From the NCBI GenBank assembly GCA_021106775.1, contig JAIOTL010000058.1, forward strand, positions 1 through 17,867: a stretch of 17,867 nucleotides of DNA. Direction: 5' to 3'. Source of the stretch: Planctomycetota bacterium (GTDB lineage: Bacteria; Planctomycetota; UBA8742; SKZP01; JAIOTL01). Both the position numbers and the translations under genes were made by a program. This document shows positions 6,885 to 14,105 of the stretch, piece after piece; position 1 is the first letter of the stretch, and each line of letters begins with the position of its first letter. The notes beneath the pieces are model-generated. The model did not search any database and was not told where the DNA came from. It was given only the letters and a program-made list of their open reading frames with translations.

Positions 6885-8312
6885 ATGTTCAAAAGATTAT
6901 ACCTACAATTGAAAAACACAGAATTGTTTTATCAACTTTGTGAAATCGGGATTATGGTCATCGGAAGAGATCCGCGTTGCGATATTACTCTGAATTATCC
7001 AGATATCTCACGCAAACATTGTCAGCTTATGGTTTCAACACTTGGTTCTTTTATTGAAATTTCCGATTTGGACTCGCGAAACGGTATTCTGGTCAACAAT
7101 AAGCTGATTGCAAAAACGATTATGCATATAAATGATACTTTGCAGATCGGCAGTTTGACCATGACTCTAATCGAGAGGAAAAATATACCTGAAAATACAA
7201 TTCCTTATGTTCCCAAAAAGGCAAGCGATTCATCACATATTGACCAAGACATTGATATGATTGGCTCGGACACAGGATTTAGACTTAAACAAAAGAAAAG
7301 CCAGAAACTTGACGAGGTTCGAATATTGGGAGATGATGGTGGCGACCTTATCGACATGACAGAAGATTCTCAAATCCCAATGCTTGACCCGATACCAGAA
7401 TTATCTGCGACAATTGATTATTCAGAAAATGACAAACTCGATGAGATATTGCGAACAGAAGCAATCCCGCGACTTAATATTGAATATGATACTGATTCTC
7501 TCGTTGACCAGATAATTGCTGATTACAAACTCAAGGAATTGCTTGATGTTACAAGGTTTTGGAAGGAATTCAAAGGTGTACATATTCTTCTTGAAGAAGT
7601 GTCAATTTTGAAAATTATCAACGAAAATTATGCAAACGTACCTGGTTTTGAACATAGATTCAGAAGAGAAGCAAAAGTTAGTCTGAAACTTAACCACGAG
7701 AACATTCTTCGACCAAAAACATCGGGCAAATTTAACAAAACGTATTATTTTATTCGAGATTTCAAGGAAACTCGCAGACTTGAAGAAATGATCAGCAAAA
7801 AAGGCACCCTGAAGGCTGAAATCGGTTTAATCATTGCACTGCAACTATCACGTGCAATGAATTATGCTCATAAAATGAAGGTTATTCATCGAAATATCAA
7901 TCCTTCAAACGTGCTTGTTGATAACAAAGGAAAAGTTTATCTTTATGATTTCGGTTTCGCTGCAATTCTGGATCAGCCTTCAACCGGGAACACATTAACA
8001 GGTGGAACAATTGACCCGCGTGCAATGCTTTATCGGGCACCAGAGCTTTTTCATACAACTCCATATGCTGACGAGCAAAGCGATATATACTCACTCTGTG
8101 CGGTGATTTATTATGCTTTGACAGGTTTTCCACCATTCGGCAACATAGGTGAGATTACCGATAATACGGTTCCGATTTCACTTTCATTGATAGTAAATGG
8201 CGTATCCGAAGAGTTTTCAAAGCTTATAAGCCGAGGTCTTGAAAAAAATCCGTTCAAACGTTTTGAATATACTCAGGAATTTTGCGATGCTCTCGAAAAA
8301 ATCAGTATATAA
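6885..8312 (+). CDS. FHA-domain protein with a C-terminal pseudokinase domain
   Basis: 475 residues, soluble. Residues 1-100 form an FHA phosphothreonine-binding domain with its signature residues: G27-R28, S42-R43-K-H45 and S64-R-N66-G67. Residues 105-215 are an acidic, probably disordered linker with several Thr residues next to acidic or aliphatic positions (DMTED, LSATIDYSE). Residues 220-475 are kinase-like. K243, E262, D355-F-G357, A385-P-E387 and the SDIYSLC motif remain. However, no glycine-rich loop can be found, and the catalytic loop is H335-R-N337-I-N-P-S-N342, with Asn replacing the catalytic Asp. It is predicted to be catalytically dead and probably a scaffold or allosteric partner. 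ATG 6885 is used because the longer frame from 6852 begins upstream of the predicted transcription start. It is followed 63 bp later by an active kinase gene, probably in the same operon. Confidence 0.93.
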   Translation: MFKRLYLQLKNTELFYQLCEIGIMVIGRDPRCDITLNYPDISRKHCQLMVSTLGSFIEISDLDSRNGILVNNKLIAKTIMHINDTLQIGSLTMTLIERKNIPENTIPYVPKKASDSSHIDQDIDMIGSDTGFRLKQKKSQKLDEVRILGDDGGDLIDMTEDSQIPMLDPIPELSATIDYSENDKLDEILRTEAIPRLNIEYDTDSLVDQIIADYKLKELLDVTRFWKEFKGVHILLEEVSILKIINENYANVPGFEHRFRREAKVSLKLNHENILRPKTSGKFNKTYYFIRDFKETRRLEEMISKKGTLKAEIGLIIALQLSRAMNYAHKMKVIHRNINPSNVLVDNKGKVYLYDFGFAAILDQPSTGNTLTGGTIDPRAMLYRAPELFHTTPYADEQSDIYSLCAVIYYALTGFPPFGNIGEITDNTVPISLSLIVNGVSEEFSKLISRGLEKNPFKRFEYTQEFCDALEKISI

Positions 8313-8375
8313 TCGAAATAATGCCGATATATTTGCAGAATGTTAAAACATAGCTAACAAGCCGATGAGTGCAAA

Positions 8376-9962
8376 ATGAAATGCCCGATTTGCAAAAAAG
8401 AATTGGAAAATTTTTCTGAACGCTGTAGATTTTGCGGATGTTATCTAAAAAATCATAAACAAAAACCGCCTATGCAGAAAAATCCAGCATCTGCAAAGAT
8501 GCAAACTGGGAACGCTTCAAGTTCTAGGCAGATTACGCGGACACCACAGCTGCAATCAGCAATCGAAAACCTTCCCAAACCCTTGCATAACAAGCTTAAC
8601 AAAGAAATCGAAAAAATACCTGAAGTTAAACTTGTTGAGAGATTTGAGATTATTGAAAAACTAGGTCGCGGCGGAATGGGTGAAGTTTTCAAGGCTCGAG
8701 AAAAGGGATTGAACCGAATTGTTGCGATAAAGCGGCTCATAATCAAAGAGGAAATGGCATATTACGGAATTATGCGGTTTTTTCGTGAAGCACAGACACT
8801 TGCCAGACTGAATCACTTGAACATCGTAAACATCTTCCAGAATGCTCGAGATGAATTCGGCTTGTACATCGTAATGGAATACATAGACGGCATAACGCTT
8901 TCAAAGCTTATCAGGATTCGCGGAGCATTGTCTCGTGCTGAATGCATTCACATTATCATGTCAACTGCAAAGGCACTCGAATTCGCCCATAATTTAAACA
9001 TTATTCATCGCGACGTTAAACCTGGAAACGTTATGCTTCAAGGAGCAGGCTTATCAAACTTGAATTCATCAAAGAAATTAACTTCCGAAGAAATCAAGAA
9101 TTCGCTTAAAGAATTGACTGTAAAAGTACTCGATTTCGGACTTGCCAAACTCAAAACAGGACGAAGTCTCTCAATTTCCGCGGTTTACGATAAAACCAAG
9201 CCAAATATCAATATTCCTGTTGATATGAAAGATACAATGACACAGGAAGTTGAGCTTTCGGTTTCTGGAAGTTTAATCGGAACTATGGTTTATGCATCTC
9301 CAGAACAGAAAAGCAACCCGAAATACGTGGATAAACGTGCGGATATTTATTCGCTTGGCTTGTTGTTTTATCAGGTTCTGGTCGGAGAAGTTCCAAAACA
9401 GGTCGATTTCAAAAAAATCCCCATAGTTTTTCGCAATCTTATCGAATCAATTGACCCTGATGTTAAGCGAAGAATAAGCTCAGCAACTGAATTTATGGAA
9501 ATTTTAACAGAGCTTATGCGCGAAGAAGAACGATTTGAGGATGTGAAGAAAGGCTCTGCAGCAGATTGTCGCGATTTTTTACACGAATATCCAAAAAGTA
9601 TTTTTATACCCGAAATAAAACGCTGTCTCGAATACAAAGTGCTTGAAGAAGAAGAATACAGAAATGCCGTCAACGGAACATCGACAGAATGCGATGCATA
9701 TCTTGCGAATTTCCGAAACGGGCGGTTTATCCAACAGGTATATGAGCTGCGTCAACACAAGAAACGTTATGAAAATATGTTTTTCGAAATTATTAAAATA
9801 TTCCTGATTGGTGTAATTTCAGGCAGTATTTTTGGATTGATAGTAACAGCAAGTATTTTCGGGATGTTTCTCGGTTCTATCGCTGGTTTTTTCGGTGGTT
9901 TCGGCATTTACTGGTATAAATATCGCCGAAAACATAAATCTACCGACAACTTACATCACTAA
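8376..9962 (+). CDS. Zinc-ribbon Ser/Thr protein kinase with C-terminal repeats and membrane hairpin
   Basis: 528 residues. An N-terminal zinc ribbon (C3-x2-C6 and C17-x2-C20) is followed by a Pro/Gln/Ser-rich linker. The kinase domain runs from about 90 to 382, with GRGGMGEV (98-105), K119, E138, H211-R-D213-V-K215-P-G-N218, D253-F-G255 and SPEQ (308-311), so it should be active. It has two insertions: about 20 residues between N218 and the DFG, and about 30 Ser/Thr-rich residues in the activation segment (262-300). Residues 383-460 hold two related units (SAADCRDFLHEYPKSIFIPEI and STECDAYLANFRNGRFIQQV). Residues 474-512 form two Gly-rich hydrophobic helices, followed by a basic tail, so the kinase is anchored at its C-terminus and faces the cytoplasm. 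The start is fixed by the zinc ribbon; the Shine-Dalgarno is weak. It is probably cotranscribed with the FHA-pseudokinase. Its 3' end overlaps the convergent glycosyltransferase by 23 bp. Confidence 0.95.
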   Translation: MKCPICKKELENFSERCRFCGCYLKNHKQKPPMQKNPASAKMQTGNASSSRQITRTPQLQSAIENLPKPLHNKLNKEIEKIPEVKLVERFEIIEKLGRGGMGEVFKAREKGLNRIVAIKRLIIKEEMAYYGIMRFFREAQTLARLNHLNIVNIFQNARDEFGLYIVMEYIDGITLSKLIRIRGALSRAECIHIIMSTAKALEFAHNLNIIHRDVKPGNVMLQGAGLSNLNSSKKLTSEEIKNSLKELTVKVLDFGLAKLKTGRSLSISAVYDKTKPNINIPVDMKDTMTQEVELSVSGSLIGTMVYASPEQKSNPKYVDKRADIYSLGLLFYQVLVGEVPKQVDFKKIPIVFRNLIESIDPDVKRRISSATEFMEILTELMREEERFEDVKKGSAADCRDFLHEYPKSIFIPEIKRCLEYKVLEEEEYRNAVNGTSTECDAYLANFRNGRFIQQVYELRQHKKRYENMFFEIIKIFLIGVISGSIFGLIVTASIFGMFLGSIAGFFGGFGIYWYKYRRKHKSTDNLHH

Positions 9963-11046
9963 GCAAATCCTGATATATTCTTTCGATTTTATCCGTCATT
10001 ATCTCAGGTGTGAATCTGGATGTAGCATTCTTATATGCGGTTTCCGCAATATTCTTTGCAAATTTTTCATCATTTAAAAGTTTTAAGATTGAAGCAGCAA
10101 GAGCGTCAGAATCATCAGGAGAAATAAGCATGCCGATGTTTCGCTCATTGAGAATCTCCGCAATTCCGTCAACAGATGTTCCGATAACCGGCGTGTGAAG
10201 CATCATTCCCTCAATAACGACAAGTCCGAACGGCTCGAACCGCGATGGCGCGACATGAACCTCCGCACCACGGACAATGCGTTCGATATCTGTTCGAAGT
10301 CCGAGGAAATGGACATTATCAGCAATTCCATTAATCTCAGCAAATTTTGCGAGTTTTTTTACGAATGAGGGTTTTCGCTTAGTTGGACCGGCAATCAACG
10401 CATGAACATTTTTGTGTTCCTGCACCACCGTTAAAAGTGCTTGCAGAAACGTATCCTGACCCTTTTGAGGAACTACTCGTCCAAGCATTGAAATAAACTT
10501 TGAATCATCATTTAGCCCGAATTCCTGCGCAAGTTCCCTGCGAACTTCGTCCTTGTTTCTTGATGCCACAACATGTTCCTGAACCCGAGTTGAATTGTAA
10601 ACCACAGCAACTCGTTCTTCAGGTATTCCAACCGTTTTCACATAATAATCGCCAGTTGTTTTAGAATTTGCTATCAGCATTCCACGTTCCGCACCTTTGA
10701 CATAAGCTTTATGATTCTTGAAAATCCTTGCATGGGCAACCACCGGAACTCCAGTCTTCTTGCCGATTTTAGATGCTGTCAGCACTGCATTCGTCAAATG
10801 AGCATGAACAATATCAATTTTGTTTTGCAGTACAAATCGCGATAATGCACCAACATTTCGAGTGCCAAGCATTTTTTCATCGATTACATGCAAACCTGCT
10901 TTTTCATATATGTTTCTTAAAATTCCACCTGGTTTTACGCCGATAAAAACATCATGACCGCGTTTTTGAAGCTCCAGGGACAGAGTCATAACCGATTGTT
11001 CTGATCCTGCGAAATTTCGAGATGCAATAAGCTGAAGAATGCGCAT
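9940..11046 (-). CDS. GT4-family glycosyltransferase (GT-B fold)
   Basis: A 368-residue retaining glycosyltransferase that would use a nucleotide-sugar donor at the cytoplasmic side of the membrane. The N-terminal domain starts MRILQLIASRNFAGSEQ, with the glycine loop that contacts the donor phosphates. DIVHAHLT (78-85) carries the conserved His. The C-terminal donor domain has GRVVPQKG (189-196; R190 and K195 bind phosphate) and the E-x7-E motif E271-PFGLVVI-E279. The family covers lipopolysaccharide, capsule and glycolipid assembly; acceptor and sugar cannot be predicted. No other polysaccharide genes are adjacent. It runs head to head with ccmF, and the region 11047-11131 must hold promoters for both. 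The 3' end overlaps the zinc-ribbon kinase gene tail to tail. No good Shine-Dalgarno precedes the ATG at 11046. Confidence 0.95.
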   Translation of the reverse strand: MRILQLIASRNFAGSEQSVMTLSLELQKRGHDVFIGVKPGGILRNIYEKAGLHVIDEKMLGTRNVGALSRFVLQNKIDIVHAHLTNAVLTASKIGKKTGVPVVAHARIFKNHKAYVKGAERGMLIANSKTTGDYYVKTVGIPEERVAVVYNSTRVQEHVVASRNKDEVRRELAQEFGLNDDSKFISMLGRVVPQKGQDTFLQALLTVVQEHKNVHALIAGPTKRKPSFVKKLAKFAEINGIADNVHFLGLRTDIERIVRGAEVHVAPSRFEPFGLVVIEGMMLHTPVIGTSVDGIAEILNERNIGMLISPDDSDALAASILKLLNDEKFAKNIAETAYKNATSRFTPEIMTDKIERIYQDLLSDVSCR

Positions 11047-11131
11047 ATTTCACACTTTATTTGGAATATTTTCGTACAATTTAGTATTAATTAGTTTGAT
11101 TGCAAGTATTTACAATGAAACTGGAGAGACA

Positions 11132-13633
11132 ATGTATTATGCATATTTCGGCAAAGCCGTGCTTTATCTGGCATTCGGATTAACTCTTCTAAGCATGCTT
11201 CTACAAGTCTTAAATTATTTCATGAGCAAATATTTTGTCGCAAGAATCGCAAAATTCACATTTATTGTCTCTGCAGGTTTTGTCTTTTTGAGCTTTTTAA
11301 GTTTTGTACTTAGTTATCTCACCGGCGCATATGATATCGAGAGCGTGTACAATCATTGTTCCGAACAAATGACCATAATTGAGAAGATTGGGGCGACTTG
11401 GACAGGTGCAAACGGCTCGCTTTTATTTTTCACGATGATTCTGTTTTTAGTGTCCCTTTTGCAGTTTTATGTAAAAGAGAAGATTACTCGGAAGTATTCG
11501 TTGCTTATTTTGTCGGCACTTGGCGCGTTTTTCCTATTTCTGATACTTTTTCTGGGATATAATCCATTTATTGAAATCAAGTCTGAAAATCTCGAAAAAG
11601 TGCTGAAAAATGAGATGCTGCGCGAGATGCAAAGAGGTGGCGGTGACTTTTTGGATAAAGCAGATATTATTGAATCTTACGACATAAATTCTTTTGATGG
11701 CAGTCTCGAAAACCGTGCTGCGAGTATAGTTGAATACGAGCATGCGCACGGACGCAGTATTTTCATAAATGGGCGTGGTTTGCGACCGAGTTTGCGCAGT
11801 GTTTACAACATGATTCATCCAATTAGCATTTATCTCGGTTTTATTTTTCTGTTTCCGGCATTTGCGATGCTATTGAATTATATGATGTTACGCATCCCGA
11901 CAATCATCTGGAACTTGAAAATGTTGAGAATCTGGCTTTTGTCATCGTTTATTTTTCTTGCGATTGGCAACGTTCTCGGTGGATTATGGGCTTATGTAGA
12001 ATTCGGATGGGGTGGTTTCTGGGCGTGGGACCCGGTTGAGAATGCTTCGTTAATCCCTTGCCTGCTTTCACTTGCTGCCCTGCACTCACTCTGGAACCTT
12101 AAGAATAAAAGCAATTTCAATAGGTCGGTTTTCTTATTCAGTTTTCTCGCGTTTCTAACAAGCATTTGGGGGATGTGGGTAACGCGTTCCGGCGCATCTA
12201 TTTCGGTGCATGATTATGCAGGCGATAACCCGACAATTTCTTACGCATTACTTTCTTTACTCGGTGCATCGATATTTTTCATTCTTCTTGTTGTTGGCAT
12301 CAATATAGTCAAAAGCAGGCGTAATAGGTTAACCGAAAAATTCAAGAAAACCGGACTTCAAAATTATTTCGTCTTTTTTAATCTTACGATTTTCCTGCTG
12401 GCGACGATTATTTTTATCCTCAGCTATGCGAGTATTTTCACGAAACTGCTGTTTGACACCGAATTCAAGGTGCACGCATACTTCATTACCGCTCCGTTTT
12501 TCATTCTTTTGTTTGTGCTGCTTACAATTGCATCGATAAAATACTTCAGAATCGCAAGATTTCGCATTGCCATGATACTGGCATCAGTTTGTTTGGTCGC
12601 ATTCCTCTATTTTCAGATGACTGATTCACCATTCGGGATTTTTGCGTTGTTGAAGTCAAAAACCGTCATCGAAGCAGCAATTCTACGCCTGACGCCCGTA
12701 ATTCTCACAACGCTTTTCGTTTTCAACATTGTAATTTCGGTACAATTAATCATCAGGATATTGCGCCAAAAATTGATGAAAAACAATGTAATTGCCAGAT
12801 TAGGCGCAATTGGTATTCATCTTGGCACATTGATGTTTGCTTCGGGCATTGCAATGTCAGCACTCATGAGTTACCCGACGGTTTCCGACACAATAATTCT
12901 TGGCGAGGACGAAATTCAGATAAACACTGGCTTTCCCACGTACCTGAACCCGAAATACAAAATAATCGCGTATGAAATTGGTTTTGCTCTTGATTCATCG
13001 AATTACGAAAGCTCCCAATATGCAGGAAACGTAGATGCTGATAGGTTTAATATCGTAAACAGTGCGGAATTTCCACTTGCATATTTTTATGAAAAGGATG
13101 CTAAATTTTCCAAATCTGATTATCTGTCCCCCGATTCTTTCCTCAATGTTTTTACGGAAGATAGTCATAAATCACAGCAAATGGACGCTAAAACGATTCA
13201 GATGATAAATTCACATCTAACCTCGATTTTCGAGTTGAATTGGACTAAGGACAAAAAGCGGTATTATTTTAATCGCAATTTCAAATATATACAAAGGTAC
13301 TTTAGAAACGTTGTCTCTGCCAAATCTCATGAGTTCAATTATTTGTATTATCGATTCTGGGTGAGGATTGAAACCGATTTCGAGAATCCGGTTATACTTC
13401 CGATGATGCTTAAGATATATAACGGATTCGAGAGCGAACTTCATCGAGATGTAACAATCCGAAACAGCTGGACAGCCGATATTTACCTCGCACCTCTAAG
13501 TCCGCCTGACGAAAACGGCAATGTCAGCGTGGTTGTGCAGATAAAATCGGCAATGTTGCTCGTTAGAACGGGGATTTTTGTGATACTGTTCTTCAGTTTG
13601 CTACTCGCAATAACTTTCTTCAAACGTGAATAA
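11132..13633 (+). CDS. ccmF: Cytochrome c heme lyase subunit CcmF, enlarged
   Basis: An 833-residue polytopic membrane protein (E. coli CcmF is about 650). CcmF moves heme from CcmE to apocytochrome c in System I maturation. The WWD domain is clear: WGGFWAWDPVENAS (293-306). All four histidines matching the E. coli heme-ligand set can be placed: H229 (MIHPIS), H318 (ALHSLW), H360 (SVHDYA, after TRSGAS) and H563 (GIHLGT). The usual HEGS in the early helix pair is NGS here (TGANGSLLFF). Extra length comes from a hydrophilic insertion of about 55 residues (147-212) and an enlarged periplasmic lobe before the final helix (about 590-810). ATG 11132 is preferred: it has GGAG (11123-11126), a 5-nt spacer and a normal CcmF start. 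An in-frame ATG at 11039 would overlap the divergent glycosyltransferase. No other ccm gene is adjacent. Confidence 0.94.
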   Translation: MYYAYFGKAVLYLAFGLTLLSMLLQVLNYFMSKYFVARIAKFTFIVSAGFVFLSFLSFVLSYLTGAYDIESVYNHCSEQMTIIEKIGATWTGANGSLLFFTMILFLVSLLQFYVKEKITRKYSLLILSALGAFFLFLILFLGYNPFIEIKSENLEKVLKNEMLREMQRGGGDFLDKADIIESYDINSFDGSLENRAASIVEYEHAHGRSIFINGRGLRPSLRSVYNMIHPISIYLGFIFLFPAFAMLLNYMMLRIPTIIWNLKMLRIWLLSSFIFLAIGNVLGGLWAYVEFGWGGFWAWDPVENASLIPCLLSLAALHSLWNLKNKSNFNRSVFLFSFLAFLTSIWGMWVTRSGASISVHDYAGDNPTISYALLSLLGASIFFILLVVGINIVKSRRNRLTEKFKKTGLQNYFVFFNLTIFLLATIIFILSYASIFTKLLFDTEFKVHAYFITAPFFILLFVLLTIASIKYFRIARFRIAMILASVCLVAFLYFQMTDSPFGIFALLKSKTVIEAAILRLTPVILTTLFVFNIVISVQLIIRILRQKLMKNNVIARLGAIGIHLGTLMFASGIAMSALMSYPTVSDTIILGEDEIQINTGFPTYLNPKYKIIAYEIGFALDSSNYESSQYAGNVDADRFNIVNSAEFPLAYFYEKDAKFSKSDYLSPDSFLNVFTEDSHKSQQMDAKTIQMINSHLTSIFELNWTKDKKRYYFNRNFKYIQRYFRNVVSAKSHEFNYLYYRFWVRIETDFENPVILPMMLKIYNGFESELHRDVTIRNSWTADIYLAPLSPPDENGNVSVVVQIKSAMLLVRTGIFVILFFSLLLAITFFKRE

Positions 13634-13720
13634 CATTGAATTTCTGAAGTAAAATTGCCGTTTACAATTGAAATGACGATTTTAGCATCAAGACACAAAA
13701 GCATTAAGAAAATATCCACT

Positions 13721-13756
13721 GTCATTCCTGCGAAAGCACGAATCCAGCCTGGATTC
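13721..13756 (+). repeat. GTCATTCCTGCGAAAGC...AATCCAG dispersed repeat
   Basis: The same unit occurs in diverged form at 5438-5464. This copy is followed directly by its own inverted end: GAATCCAG-c-CTGGATTC is a 17-bp palindrome (13740-13756). Repeats of this GTCATTCC...GAATCCAG type are scattered in many bacterial genomes and produce false peptides containing GWIRAFAGMT when translated. It lies in the 448-bp gap between ccmF and clpC. Confidence 0.75.
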
Positions 13757-13820
13757 CCAATCAAGTTGGTAATAACAAAAGTATTGTTGGGGTTATTGTC
13801 AATAATGATAATAAAACAGG

Positions 13821-14105
13821 CAAATGTGGACATATATGACTGTATTTGCTCACAAAAATGGCAGAAGGACTCATAAGTTATTTGTTCTGCTGACAGTGTT
13901 GCTAAAAAATCTATCAAGGATAGTTGGAATTACAAATATTGTATGTTTTAATAACGTTTTGAAACAAATTGGACAGGTAAACCTGTTTTTACTCACAACA
14001 TCGGCAGTAGGACTCAAGAGTTATTTGACCTATTGACAGTGTTGTAAAACCTAAACCATCAAGGATGGATTGGAGAAATATATGTTTGATAAATTTACTG
14101 ACCGT
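13821..14105 (+). repeat. Tandem duplication of the clpC leader (two units of about 143 bp)
   Basis: Copy A (13821-13964) and copy B (13965-14105) align along their length with small gaps; both contain CTCACAA, GGCAG.AGGACTCA, AGTTATTTG, TGACAGTGTTG and ATCAAGGAT. Copy B runs into the clpC Shine-Dalgarno and its first codons. In copy A the matching place reads ATGTTTTAATAA (13943), so ATG-TTT as in clpC but then an immediate stop. A small hairpin is kept in both with a compensatory change: CTATC-aag-GATAG in A (13911-13923) and CCATC-aag-GATGG in B (14056-14068). Copy B also has ACAGG-taaa-CCTGT followed by T residues (13973-13991). I see no gene and no clear -35/-10 pair in this gap. Confidence 0.72.

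Noticed and set aside
11039..11046. Shared start palindrome ATGCGCAT, giving ccmF and the divergent glycosyltransferase overlapping start codons
   Set aside because: The glycosyltransferase start is good, but ccmF is better started at 11132, with a Shine-Dalgarno and a normal N-terminus, so the overlap is probably not real.
13483..13917. Minus-strand 144-codon frame overlapping the ccmF 3' end
   Set aside because: It reads the dispersed repeat as GWIRAFAGMT, a known artefact of this repeat type, and the rest is antisense to ccmF.
13824..14036. Plus-strand 70-codon frame upstream of clpC
   Set aside because: It spans the two diverged leader copies out of register, has no Shine-Dalgarno, and its sequence is explained by the duplication.
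14020..14040. CtsR box in the clpC leader (TTTGACC...TTGACA)
   Set aside because: The two half-sites are 8 bases apart instead of 10, the second lacks the full heptad, and the motif is not kept in the duplicate copy. No CIRCE element was found either.
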